From positions 250,501-314,500 of the forward strand of contig NZ_JAFBEB010000001.1 of assembly GCF_016908525.1 (NCBI RefSeq): 64,000 nucleotides of DNA. Reading direction: 5' to 3'. Shown piece after piece: positions 7,984 through 15,847 of the stretch. Below the pieces are notes generated by a model, which worked only from the letters and a program-made list of their open reading frames with translations, had not been told where the DNA came from and searched no databases. Made by a program: the position numbers and the translations under genes. This DNA is from Brevibacillus fulvus (GTDB taxonomy: Bacteria; Bacillota; Bacilli; Brevibacillales; Brevibacillaceae). Within the stretch, counting starts at the first letter, position 1, and every line of letters starts with the position of its first letter.

Positions 7984-9720
7984 GTGCTACAAGTCAAAAA
8001 AACAGGCATGCTTTTTCTCGTCATGTTCATTCTGCTCACAGCGGGAGCAGGGATCGCACAAACAAGTGCAATGGATCTGGCAACGGTCCGCACCACGGTA
8101 ACCGATCAGTTCCAACCGGAATGGGGGGGGCTTTTTGTTGACGATGATCAGTTAAAGGGAACCGTACTGGTCGATGAACAGCGGGGCGATGACATCATTC
8201 TTTCCTTTGAAGGAAAGGCGAACGAACAAAACGGGCAATTGCCCTTAATCCGCGCCGGCGAGGCGAGCGATGCTGTGACCGATATTTCGTATGCTAAAAA
8301 GGAAATCGACACGGCTGAAGGAACGGCAGCGATTGATGCAAAGCGCATTACCTTTGCGATCCCGCTGAAACAATTGCCGGTTGCGGCAGGTACATATTTT
8401 GTTCAGGCCGGTGACGGAACAGGCCAAGCTGCATTTGGAACGCGATTGTATACAAAAGCGGTCGTCATCGAGATCCCGGTCAGCCAATCCGTTTTTCCCG
8501 GGACGATCAGCCTGACGAAAACTGGCGCGGTTCAAATTACGATTCATTCAGCCGCTGTCGAGGATGATGCCCGTTTTTATCTGGTTGTCGTCGATGAGGA
8601 TGATGAGGAAGTTAAACGGATCGCCTTTCGTCCGGAACGTCCGACGATCTCGGCCAATGATCTGACCTTGCCTGCCGGAAACTACACCATGTACTTGGAA
8701 ATGGACAGTAAGGACAACGAAGTAGACTCGAATCGAATTACGTTCGTTGTGCCGGTGGCAAACAAGTTGGAACCCATTCCGAATGGAAAAGACTTCCCAG
8801 GCAAAATTTTGCTGAAGGAAGATGGCTCCATCCAGCTTACCCTTACCATGACTTCGCCGTATGAGCAGGCCGTGTTTTATTTGCTGGTCCTGAACGAAGA
8901 GGAGCAAGTTGTGAAACGGATCAAATTAACCTCAGACAGTTCTCGCTTGCGCTTGGACCAATATGCCTTGAGGGCAGGCACATACGAACTGGTGCTGGAA
9001 ATGGTGCTTAATGGTGAAACATATCGGTCCACCCCGGTTAAATGGAAGGCGTCTGGCACGGCAACGGGGACATTTCCCATTGCCAGCGGCCAGGCATTTC
9101 CCGGCGGCATTCTATTAAACGGCAACGGGACAATCAGCATTGCTGTCGACTGGCAAGATTCTTATTCCGGCTATACGGTGTACTTGCTGGTCTACGATTT
9201 TGCCGGAGATTTGCTCAAACGGATTCCGCATGATCTGGACAAGCCGAATGTCTCGATAAAAGATTTGAGCAAAATCACCGGAGGTTATACGGTTCTGATC
9301 GAAATTGCCGATCCGCAGAGCGGTTTGTCGGCCCGTTCCGTTCCGGTCTTTGTTCCGGTGAATACGAGCAAGCACATTGTTGTTTTTATCAATGGCCAAT
9401 TGCAAACTTTTTCTAAGCCGCCGATTGAGATAAACGGACGGACGCTCGTGCCGTTGCGGGCCATTTTCGAAGCGCTTGGCGCGAAAGTGGATTGGGACGA
9501 AGCGACGCAAACCGTCACCGCTACCAAAGACAACAATACGATCAAATTAACGATCGGCTCCAAAATCGCCTACAAAAACGGCGAGAAAATCTATTTGGAT
9601 GTACCCGCACAATTGTTAAACGGAGATACGACGATGGTACCGATCCGATTTGTCAGTGAAGCATTAGGCGCGAAAGTGGGTTGGGATGCGTATACTCAGT
9701 CCGTCCTGATCACGCAATAA
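7984..9720 (+). CDS. Secreted repeat protein with copper-amine-oxidase-N-terminal-like domain
   Basis: A 578-residue exported protein. A signal peptide spans about residues 1-26 (LFLVMFILLTAGAGIAQ). A divergent beta-rich segment (about 45-165) is followed by three homologous units starting FPGTISL (171), FPGKILL (271) and FPGGILL (372). Each runs through a core such as FYLLVLNEEEQVVKRI and ends with AGTYELVLEM or similar. The last 110 residues (about 465-577) are the copper-amine-oxidase-N-like domain (INGRTLVPLRAIFEALGAKVDWD). That domain is a common extracellular module in spore-forming Bacilli and is not an oxidase by itself. The GTG start follows GGGGAG. The function is unknown; a wall or surface role is the simplest guess. 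Confidence 0.8.
   Translation: MLQVKKTGMLFLVMFILLTAGAGIAQTSAMDLATVRTTVTDQFQPEWGGLFVDDDQLKGTVLVDEQRGDDIILSFEGKANEQNGQLPLIRAGEASDAVTDISYAKKEIDTAEGTAAIDAKRITFAIPLKQLPVAAGTYFVQAGDGTGQAAFGTRLYTKAVVIEIPVSQSVFPGTISLTKTGAVQITIHSAAVEDDARFYLVVVDEDDEEVKRIAFRPERPTISANDLTLPAGNYTMYLEMDSKDNEVDSNRITFVVPVANKLEPIPNGKDFPGKILLKEDGSIQLTLTMTSPYEQAVFYLLVLNEEEQVVKRIKLTSDSSRLRLDQYALRAGTYELVLEMVLNGETYRSTPVKWKASGTATGTFPIASGQAFPGGILLNGNGTISIAVDWQDSYSGYTVYLLVYDFAGDLLKRIPHDLDKPNVSIKDLSKITGGYTVLIEIADPQSGLSARSVPVFVPVNTSKHIVVFINGQLQTFSKPPIEINGRTLVPLRAIFEALGAKVDWDEATQTVTATKDNNTIKLTIGSKIAYKNGEKIYLDVPAQLLNGDTTMVPIRFVSEALGAKVGWDAYTQSVLITQ
8494..9363 (+). repeat. Three tandem ~100-residue protein repeats
   Basis: Inside the preceding gene, FPG at residues 171, 271 and 372 marks a period of 100-101 codons. 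Each unit has a GTISL-like opening strand, a (F/Y)YLLV core, KRI, and a GxYxxxLE(M/I) ending. The units have diverged at the nucleotide level, so this is an old domain duplication and not a recent DNA repeat. Confidence 0.75.
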
Positions 9721-9725
9721 ACAAA

Positions 9726-9772
9726 AAGCTGTCCGACCAGCCGCGATTTGGCTGAGGACAGCTTCTTTTTTT
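9726..9772. terminator. Bidirectional terminator between converging genes
   Basis: AAGCTGTCC (9726-9734) pairs with GGACAGCTT (9756-9764). A T-run follows on the plus strand and an A-run precedes it, serving the minus-strand asparaginase gene. Confidence 0.88.
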
Positions 9773-9794
9773 ATTTCCTCTTGTTTCGGGCGAA

Positions 9795-10760
9795 TCAATC
9801 GAACATTTGCTGCAAGGCGGAGACATCGCGAGTCTGTTGAAGCGCCACCATTAATTTGAGCCGAGCCTTTTGCCCGTTCAATCCATTGGAAAAGATGACG
9901 CCCATCGACTTGAGCTGCCGGCCCCCGCCTTCATAATCATAAACATCCTGGACTTGTCCGTTGTAGCAGCGGGATACCAGCAAGACAGGAACTCCTTTTT
10001 GCAGAAGCTGCTTCAGGATCGGGAGCACAGCGGGAGGCAGGTTGCCCAGACCGAACGCTTCCACGACCAATCCGTCAATCGGCTGGTCGAGCAAAAATTG
10101 CAGCCACTCCGGATTCATCCCGGCAACCGCCTTGATCAAAGGCACGTTGGCGTCGGCATGTCGGATCGGATAATATTCGCGAGCCAGCGGTGCATGATGG
10201 TAATGAACATGCTTCTTGCTGATCGTCCCGATTGGCCCGAATTGAGGGGATTGAAAAGTGGCAACGTTGCTCGTATGGGTTTTGGTTACGTGGGCGGCGG
10301 CATGGATTTCGTCATTAAAGACAACCAGCACTCCTTTGTCGCGGCTGGCCGGATCGACGGCCGTCCGGACAGACGAGATCAAGTTGACAGGACCGTCAGC
10401 ACCCAGTTCGTTGCTGCTGCGCATCGCACCGGTGATCACCACCGGTATTGACAGAGACAAGGTCAAATCAAGAAAGTAAGCCGTTTCTTCCAAGGTGTCG
10501 GTTCCGTGTGTGATCACCACACCGGAGTATGCGGTGCGGGCAGTTTCCTGTTCAATCCGCGTTTTCAGCTCGTTCATGATTTGGGGCGTAATATGCGGGC
10601 TGGGGAGATTGAAAAGATTAATCGTTTCGATTTCTGCATAACTTGTGAGAAACGGTAAAATCTTATCGACAGCTTGATCGTCAAGCGGTTTTACGGTTTC
10701 CGAGGCATCCATCGACATGGCGATGGTGCCGCCTGTATTGATCAATAATACCTTTTCCAT
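9795..10760 (-). CDS. ansA: Asparaginase
   Basis: An L-asparaginase/glutaminase-family enzyme of 321 residues that hydrolyses asparagine to aspartate and ammonia. The N-terminal threonine motif is NTGGTIAM (about residues 7-14), the second active-site block is HGTDTLEET (about 83-91), and GAMRSSNELGADGP supports substrate binding. The ATG at 10760 gives the usual family N-terminus; an in-frame ATG at 10811 would add 17 residues without a better ribosome site, so the start is uncertain. It is divergent from prsW and lacks a signal peptide, pointing to a cytoplasmic AnsA-type enzyme. Confidence 0.88.
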   Translation of the reverse strand: MEKVLLINTGGTIAMSMDASETVKPLDDQAVDKILPFLTSYAEIETINLFNLPSPHITPQIMNELKTRIEQETARTAYSGVVITHGTDTLEETAYFLDLTLSLSIPVVITGAMRSSNELGADGPVNLISSVRTAVDPASRDKGVLVVFNDEIHAAAHVTKTHTSNVATFQSPQFGPIGTISKKHVHYHHAPLAREYYPIRHADANVPLIKAVAGMNPEWLQFLLDQPIDGLVVEAFGLGNLPPAVLPILKQLLQKGVPVLLVSRCYNGQVQDVYDYEGGGRQLKSMGVIFSNGLNGQKARLKLMVALQQTRDVSALQQMFD

Positions 10761-10790
10761 TGATGTTGTCCATCTGCCTTTCGCACAGGG

Positions 10791-10819
10791 TTTCCATTCG
10801 TTATCATTCATGGTACGAT
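10791..10819 (+). promoter_or_regulatory. Promoter for prsW
   Basis: TTTCCA and TACGAT are separated by 17 bases, with TGG directly before the -10 (extended -10). It lies 35 bases upstream of the prsW start and upstream of the divergent asparaginase start. Confidence 0.5.
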
Positions 10820-10853
10820 GAATGTTAGTTTATGTAAAGGAGCAATGCTCTTT

Positions 10854-11525
10854 ATGTTTGCCATCATCAGTGCGGCAATTGCCCCAGGGATTGCCTTGCT
10901 CAGTTATTTTTATTTGCGTGACAGTCTGCGGCCAGAACCCGTTTCAATGGTGATACGCACCTTTTTTTTTGGTGTGCTGGTTGTCTTTCCCATCATGATC
11001 CTGCAGCATATCATGCAGACGGAGTGGAATTTGCAGGGACAAATTCTTCAATCGGTTCTGAACTCCGCTATGGTGGAAGAGTTTTTTAAGTGGATTGTCG
11101 TTTATTATACCGCCTACAAGCACGTCGAATTTGACGAGCCTTATGACGGGATCGTCTATGCGGTCGCCGTCTCTTTGGGCTTTGCCACGTTGGAAAATTT
11201 CTTTTATTTGGTAATCAACGGATTGAATGTGGCCATTTGGCGGGCTTTCCTTCCGGTATCCAGCCATGCCCTGTTTGGTGTTTGGATGGGGTACTATCTC
11301 GGTTTGGGCAAATTTTCTGCAGAAGAGCACAAAAGACAGCGATTCGTGTTGGTTTCGATGCTGTTGCCGATGTTGCTGCATGCCCTCTATAATCTTATTT
11401 TTTCCAACCAGTATTGGCCCTGGTTTATTTTGCCGTTTATGGTGTTGCTTTGGTGGCAAGGTTTAAAAAAAGTCCGGCTTGCCCACGAATTCGATTCTAA
11501 AATAGCCAAAACTCGTCCAAACTAA
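10854..11525 (+). CDS. prsW: Glutamic-type intramembrane protease PrsW
   Basis: A 223-residue polytopic membrane protease. In B. subtilis PrsW makes the site-1 cut of the anti-sigma factor RsiW. The N-terminus MFAIISAAIAPGIALLSYFY is close to the B. subtilis sequence and fixes the start at 10854; AAGGAG lies 11 bases upstream, and two earlier in-frame starts are too near or beyond it. Conserved features are the paired glutamates VEEFFKW (about 76-82), ENFFYL (about 114-119), and histidines in SSHALFG and LLHALYN within membrane segments. An ECF sigma/anti-sigma pair at 49.9-51.1 kb is a possible but unproven client. Confidence 0.93.
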   Translation: MFAIISAAIAPGIALLSYFYLRDSLRPEPVSMVIRTFFFGVLVVFPIMILQHIMQTEWNLQGQILQSVLNSAMVEEFFKWIVVYYTAYKHVEFDEPYDGIVYAVAVSLGFATLENFFYLVINGLNVAIWRAFLPVSSHALFGVWMGYYLGLGKFSAEEHKRQRFVLVSMLLPMLLHALYNLIFSNQYWPWFILPFMVLLWWQGLKKVRLAHEFDSKIAKTRPN

Positions 11526-11544
11526 AACAGAGGAGGAATGAGTT

Positions 11545-11706
11545 TTGGCAAAAAATCAGCGAGCAAAAGTGACGATTCAATGCAATGTATGCGGCGAAAA
11601 ATTTACGCTCAGGGGCCGCCGCGGCCAAGAAGGAAGAATCGAGACGGGATTTAAACAATGCTTGTGCAATAATGATCAACACTTCAACATTTTGGAAGAA
11701 TCTTGA
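11545..11706 (+). CDS. 53-residue cysteine-pair protein, probable zinc ribbon
   Basis: A short frame with TTG start, preceded at good distance by GAGGAGG. The product is basic at its N-terminus (MAKNQRAKVTIQCNVCGEKF) and has CNVC (residues 13-16) and CLC (39-41), a plausible four-cysteine metal site. It sits between prsW and ypeB and is followed at once by a terminator, so it probably ends the prsW transcript. In Bacillus this slot is normally sleB. I do not recognise a named family. An overlapping ATG frame at 11538 yields a proline/arginine-rich product without such features and is disfavoured. Confidence 0.7.
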   Translation: MAKNQRAKVTIQCNVCGEKFTLRGRRGQEGRIETGFKQCLCNNDQHFNILEES

Positions 11707-11709
11707 TGG

Positions 11710-11743
11710 AAAGAACTGGTATGAACCGGTTCTTTCTTTTTTT
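11710..11743 (+). terminator. Intrinsic terminator after the cysteine-pair gene
   Basis: AAAGAACTGGT and ACCGGTTCTTT pair over 11 positions (one G-T) around loop ATGA, followed by a T-rich run. Confidence 0.85.
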
Positions 11744-11773
11744 GTATAAAGCCCCAGCGCTTCACTCACACTA
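11744..11773 (+). promoter_or_regulatory. Possible sigma-G promoter for ypeB
   Basis: GTATA (11744-11748), 18 bases, then CACACTA (11767-11773) fits the sigma-G pattern (GnATA / CAnnnTA). It lies about 65 bases before ypeB. The sleB-ypeB operon of B. subtilis is forespore-expressed through sigma-G, so the site and the gene agree. The match is to short degenerate elements. Confidence 0.42.
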
Positions 11774-11836
11774 TGCACAAAACCACCTGGTTGGAGCCAT
11801 CTGACAGGTACATATTGAAAGGAGGCCATGCGTGAC

Positions 11837-13183
11837 ATGATTTATGGACATACAGCCCGCGTCCTGTTTCCGGTTGCGGTCGTCGCTTTGATCGGGGCCG
11901 GCATGTGGGGGTATCAGGAGCATAATGAAAAGAACTCCATCCTGATTAAGGCAGAAAACCAGTACCAACGGGCTTTTCACGATTTAAACTACAATCTAAA
12001 TAAATTGCATGATGAACTGGGAAAGGCATTGGTGGTCAATTCACGCAAGCAGGAAGCGCCTTGTCTCACCAATGTATGGAGATTAGCCTATGCCGCTCAA
12101 TCGGATGTCGGGCAACTTCCGCTGACATTGGTCCCTTTTAACAATACGGAAGAATTTTTGTCAAAAGTCGCCGATTTTTCATACGGGGTCGCCATTCGCG
12201 ACCTGGACAAGCAACCGTTGAGCGAAAAGGAATATTCCACGCTGCAAAATCTCTACAACCACTCCAAAAAAATCCGGGAGCAGCTGGTGAAAGTTCAATC
12301 CAATGTCATCGACAAACGGTTGCGCTGGATGGACGTGGAAACAGCGATAGCGGGTGATGACAAAAAATCGGATAATACGATTGTCGACGGCTTCCGTTCG
12401 GTGGACAAGACCGTTCAAGAATTTCCGGAGGTTGATTGGGGGCCTGGCATCCAAAACAAAGACCGAAAAGAGCAAATTCGCATAAAAGGCCTGGATGGCA
12501 AACCTGTCGGTCCAGAACAAGCCAAGCAAAAAGCGCTTGAATTTGTCGGGATGGATGAACGATTGGCCAATGTTCAAGTCGTCGACAACGGCAAAGACGG
12601 GCAAAATAACGCTTACAGCGTACGGATTACCAGCAACCAGCTGCGCAGCCCGATCAATCTCGATATTACCAAAAAAGGCGGACACGTCGTTTGGCTGTTA
12701 AATGAGCGAGACATCGGCCAGCAAAAGCTGAACATGAGTCAGGCCGAACAGCGGGCGACACAGTTTTTGCAATCGCATGGATACGGGGCGATGGTGGCCA
12801 CGGAACGAGACAGTTATGGCGGATTGGCGGTGTTTACCTTTGTGCCGGAAGTCAAAGGGGTGCGGATTTATCCCGACGCGGTCACGGTGAAGGTGGCATT
12901 GGATACGGGAGACGTAAATGGCTTCCACTCCACACAATATTTGTTTAATCATAAACAACGCGAAATCCCGCAACCGAAGCTGAACAGCAAGCAAGCGCGG
13001 GCGAAACTGAACCCGCATATCAAAGTCACCTCGCAAAATCTGGCTTTGATTGAAGGGAAAAACGACGGCAAGGAAGTTCTTTGCTACGAATTTGCCAGCC
13101 AGTTTGACGGGAATACGTACATGATTTACATTAATGCGGAAAACGGCGATGAAGAAGAAATCGTCAAGATGGATTCCCGCTAG
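11837..13183 (+). CDS. ypeB: Germination protein YpeB
   Basis: A 448-residue protein of the YpeB family. In Bacillus it is needed for localisation and stability of the spore cortex-lytic enzyme SleB. An N-terminal signal anchor (VLFPVAVVALIGAGMWGY, residues about 7-24) is followed by a helical N-terminal domain (to about 200) and C-terminal PepSY-type repeats (for example EQAKQKALEFVG, AEQRATQFLQSHG and SKQARAKLNPHIK). The ATG at 11837 has AGGAGG 11 bases upstream; the ATG at 11828 is only two bases from it. sleB, normally immediately upstream, is absent from this window. Confidence 0.92.
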   Translation: MIYGHTARVLFPVAVVALIGAGMWGYQEHNEKNSILIKAENQYQRAFHDLNYNLNKLHDELGKALVVNSRKQEAPCLTNVWRLAYAAQSDVGQLPLTLVPFNNTEEFLSKVADFSYGVAIRDLDKQPLSEKEYSTLQNLYNHSKKIREQLVKVQSNVIDKRLRWMDVETAIAGDDKKSDNTIVDGFRSVDKTVQEFPEVDWGPGIQNKDRKEQIRIKGLDGKPVGPEQAKQKALEFVGMDERLANVQVVDNGKDGQNNAYSVRITSNQLRSPINLDITKKGGHVVWLLNERDIGQQKLNMSQAEQRATQFLQSHGYGAMVATERDSYGGLAVFTFVPEVKGVRIYPDAVTVKVALDTGDVNGFHSTQYLFNHKQREIPQPKLNSKQARAKLNPHIKVTSQNLALIEGKNDGKEVLCYEFASQFDGNTYMIYINAENGDEEEIVKMDSR

Positions 13184-13198
13184 CCAAAAAAACTTCTC

Positions 13199-13233
13199 AC
13201 AGGAAGGGCGCAAAAACCGCCTTTCCTGTTTTC
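13199..13233 (+). terminator. Intrinsic terminator after ypeB
   Basis: ACAGGAAGGGCG (13199-13210) pairs with CGCCTTTCCTGT (13218-13229) with one wobble, followed by a short T-run. Confidence 0.72.
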
Positions 13234-13252
13234 GTCTGCCTGTCAAACAGTT

Positions 13253-13258
13253 TATAAT
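13253..13258 (+). promoter_or_regulatory. -10 element for the PilZ gene
   Basis: A perfect TATAAT lies 34 bases before the start codon of the PilZ gene. The sequence at the -35 position (around TTTCGT) is a poor match. Confidence 0.4.
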
Positions 13259-13292
13259 GGAAAGGGGAATGTAGACGAAAGGGGCTTTTTGG

Positions 13293-13979
13293 TTGGTACT
13301 TCCGCGTATTGGACACATTATCTATATAGAATTGGACAAACAATCCGAAACACAACAAGCGGGCACGCTCAAGACGCGGATCTCGGATATGCAAGGAGAG
13401 CTGGCGTGGATTGAGATCCCGATTGCGGATTCAACGGGAAGAAGCGTAGTTCTGCCGAGCGGAACGCCGTACAAGTTTTGGTACATTGGTCCCGATGGTT
13501 CCCATTACCATTTTTACACCACCATCCTTGGCAAAGGAAAGGACCAGATTCCTACGCTGATGATCAAAGTCCCGCCGAAAGACAAGATCATCCGGACGCA
13601 GCGCCGAAATTTTGTGCGTGTGGAACTGCAAATCGAAATCGCCGTTATGTTGAATGAAAAAGTGCGGGCCTATCATTTTCTTGCCAAAACGATCGACTTG
13701 AGCGGCGGCGGGCTGTCTTTCAGCTGTCCTGTTCATTATCGGCTAAACGAAGGGGACGAGCTGAACATCTGGCTATGCTTGCCAAACAAATCGACGGCAA
13801 CGATTGCGCATGCCCGTGTTGTTGGGGAGGTTGTTCGTTGCAAACCACCGGAGGAGGAAGGCTATCCCCAGTGGGTATCGGTCAAATTTACCAAGGTGTC
13901 GGAAGCAGACCGAGCTCAAATCGTACGGTCGTGCTATCAGCGTCAATTGGAATTGCGCAATAAGGGTATTTTGGAGTAA
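13293..13979 (+). CDS. ypfA: PilZ-domain c-di-GMP-binding protein (YpfA/MotI-like)
   Basis: A 228-residue protein with an N-terminal YcgR-like beta domain (about 1-95) and a C-terminal PilZ domain. The two c-di-GMP-contacting motifs are present: RRNFVR (about 104-109, RxxxR) and DLSGGG (about 135-140, DxSxxG). B. subtilis YpfA (MotI) binds c-di-GMP and stops the flagellar stator, and sits between ypeB and ypfB-cmk exactly as here. TTG is the start, with GAAAGGGG eight to nine bases upstream. The brake function here is inferred by family and position. Confidence 0.9.
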   Translation: MVLPRIGHIIYIELDKQSETQQAGTLKTRISDMQGELAWIEIPIADSTGRSVVLPSGTPYKFWYIGPDGSHYHFYTTILGKGKDQIPTLMIKVPPKDKIIRTQRRNFVRVELQIEIAVMLNEKVRAYHFLAKTIDLSGGGLSFSCPVHYRLNEGDELNIWLCLPNKSTATIAHARVVGEVVRCKPPEEEGYPQWVSVKFTKVSEADRAQIVRSCYQRQLELRNKGILE

Positions 13980-14007
13980 AGACCAAAAAATAGGATAGGA
14001 GAAAGCC

Positions 14008-14196
14008 ATGACAACTCACGACGACTTTGACGCGAAGTATCATCGGTTTGCTCGTCCATTGGAAAAAGCGATTATCATAACAACGCTTGTGTTTTTGCTA
14101 TTGTTGGTAGCGAGTGAAATTATGCTGCAATTTGAACCCTTGCGCAGTTTTCTGATCGAAACGGTTCGCTTGGAAGGCGTAAACCGGAGTTTATAA
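14008..14196 (+). CDS. ypfB: YpfB-like DUF5359 small membrane protein
   Basis: A 62-residue protein with a charged N-terminus, one transmembrane helix (about residues 20-38, AIIITTLVFLLLLVASEIML) and a short tail. Size, topology and position between ypfA and cmk match B. subtilis YpfB (DUF5359). The ATG follows TAGGAGAAAG. It is probably cotranscribed with ypfA, 28 bases upstream. The role is unknown. Confidence 0.75.
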   Translation: MTTHDDFDAKYHRFARPLEKAIIITTLVFLLLLVASEIMLQFEPLRSFLIETVRLEGVNRSL

Positions 14197-14199
14197 GGT

Positions 14200-14228
14200 T
14201 TGCGCCTGTTTCCATTCTATGGTATGAT
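14200..14228 (+). promoter_or_regulatory. Promoter for cmk operon
   Basis: TTGCGC and TATGAT are 17 bases apart and the -10 is extended (TGGTATGAT). The predicted start leaves a leader of about 180 bases before cmk. Confidence 0.45.
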
Positions 14229-14307
14229 TTTGACTAACAGAATGGCTCGCTTGCCGGGTTGACGCCGCAATTTTATTCGATGTCCAGGTACAAGTGGCAT
14301 TTGTCAA

Positions 14308-14335
14308 AAAAGGCTTCGCAATGAAGCTTTTCTTA
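14308..14335 (+). terminator. Terminator-like hairpin in the cmk leader
   Basis: AAAAGGCTTC and GAAGCTTTT pair around a five-base loop, followed by an imperfect T-rich run (TTTTCTTACTTATTT). It lies between the predicted cmk promoter and the cmk start, so it could be a weak attenuator or simply the end of the ypfA-ypfB transcript. Confidence 0.4.
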
Positions 14336-14416
14336 CTTATTTGATGAAACAATTTGATAGATGCTTTTTTTATTTTTCTTACACGACCAGACTTAAATTT
14401 AGCAGGTGAAAACATA

Positions 14417-15079
14417 ATGAATATTGCTATTGATGGACCAGCAGGGGCAGGCAAAAGCACGGTAGCCCAAAAAGTGGCCGCACAACTTGGATATGTTTAT
14501 ATCGATACAGGAGCGATGTACCGGGCTTTGGCATGGGCCGCCCTGGAAGCGGATCTGGATTTGGCAGATGAGTCTGCAGTCGCAGATTTATTGCGGGAAA
14601 ATCGGATTTACCTGCGCAGAAATGGCGGCAGCCAGCAGGTGTTCTGGAATGAACAGGATATTACCGGATTGATTCGGACTCCAGCCGTCAGCAATGCAGC
14701 GTCGATCGTTGCCAGCCACGGACAGGTGCGGGCGCAAATGCTCAACTTGCAGCGGCAGTTGGCTGCTGAAGGAAATGTCGTAATGGATGGAAGGGATATC
14801 GGAACGCATGTCTTGCCGGATGCCGATGTGAAAATCTTTTTGACCGCCAGTATTACAGAGCGGGCCAAGCGGCGTTTGACCGAGTTGACGCAAAAAGGCC
14901 ATTCAGCCACGTTGGCAGAGTTGGAAGCGGAGATCGAGGCGAGGGATAAACGGGACAGCGAGCGGGAAGTAGCGCCCTTACGGCAAGCTGACGATGCCAT
15001 TTTGGTCGACACCACGGGACATTCCATAGAGGAAGTTGTTGAGCAGCTTCTGGATATTTGCAAAAAGTCGGGTGACTGA
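14417..15079 (+). CDS. cmk: Cytidylate kinase
   Basis: A 220-residue (d)CMP kinase that converts CMP/dCMP to the diphosphates with ATP. The P-loop GPAGAGKS lies at residues 7-14, YIDTGAMYRA binds the nucleotide, and VMDGRDIGTHVLPDA plus the arginine-rich ARDKRDSERE lid segment are typical. The ATG at 14417 starts the canonical MNIAIDGPAG; an upstream in-frame ATG at 14354 would prepend an unrelated stretch. It is followed six bases later by plsC, as in many Bacilli. Confidence 0.96.
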   Translation: MNIAIDGPAGAGKSTVAQKVAAQLGYVYIDTGAMYRALAWAALEADLDLADESAVADLLRENRIYLRRNGGSQQVFWNEQDITGLIRTPAVSNAASIVASHGQVRAQMLNLQRQLAAEGNVVMDGRDIGTHVLPDADVKIFLTASITERAKRRLTELTQKGHSATLAELEAEIEARDKRDSEREVAPLRQADDAILVDTTGHSIEEVVEQLLDICKKSGD

Positions 15080-15084
15080 GCAAA

Positions 15085-15678
15085 GTGAGATTGTACCGGT
15101 TCTTTTGGAAGCTCTTCCACATCTTTTTTTCCGTTTTTTTTCGCTGGCAAGTTATCGGTGTGGAACATATACCTAAGGAAGGACCAGTTATCCTCTGCTC
15201 CAATCATATCTCGGTACTGGATCCGCCTTTGATCGGCAGCTGTTTTCGCCGTAAGATCCACTATATGGCCAAAGAAGAACTATTTCGCATTCCGGTCTTA
15301 TCCTTTTTGATCAAAAAGTTTGGCGCTTTTCCGGTGAAAAGGGGAGTCGGGGATCGAACCGCGCTCCGTTCCGCGCTGCAATTGCTCGAACAGGGAAAAT
15401 TGTTTGGCATTTTTCCCGAAGGGACCCGCAGCAAGGACGGGCGATTGGGGAAAGGTTATACCGGTGTGGGACTGATCGTGCACAAAAGCGATGCCCCAGT
15501 CATCCCTGTGGCAATTATCGGATCATATCGACTCTTTCAACCATTAACCGTTGTATTCGGGAAACCGATTGATTTTTACCAACAACGTGCAATGAGTGCC
15601 AGTGCGGACACATACAAGCTGACTACGGAAAAAATTATGGCCGAAATACAAACGTTGTTGGATCGACATCGACTGTAG
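15085..15678 (+). CDS. plsC: 1-acyl-sn-glycerol-3-phosphate acyltransferase
   Basis: A 197-residue acyltransferase that adds the second acyl chain in phosphatidic acid synthesis at the inner membrane. The catalytic NHxxxxD motif is NHISVLD (about residues 40-46), followed by the glycerophosphate-binding FPEGTRS (about 111-117) and the VIPVAI block. A hydrophobic N-terminus (FFWKLFHIFFSVFFRW) is the membrane contact. The start is GTG at 15085. With plsY at 20.4 kb, two of the three acyltransferase steps of phospholipid synthesis are in this window. Confidence 0.92.
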   Translation: MRLYRFFWKLFHIFFSVFFRWQVIGVEHIPKEGPVILCSNHISVLDPPLIGSCFRRKIHYMAKEELFRIPVLSFLIKKFGAFPVKRGVGDRTALRSALQLLEQGKLFGIFPEGTRSKDGRLGKGYTGVGLIVHKSDAPVIPVAIIGSYRLFQPLTVVFGKPIDFYQQRAMSASADTYKLTTEKIMAEIQTLLDRHRL

Positions 15679-15847
15679 GAATTCATGTCCATAACTTCGT
15701 ATGGAACGACGCGATTGGAAGAATAATAAACCTACAGTAAGAAAATGGACAGCAGCTAACTACATGCCCCTGGCAGTGGTTACATATATAACTATCCAGA
15801 AGGATCGAAACAGTTTGGAACCGGATGGTATTTAAGGAGGTAGTCTT

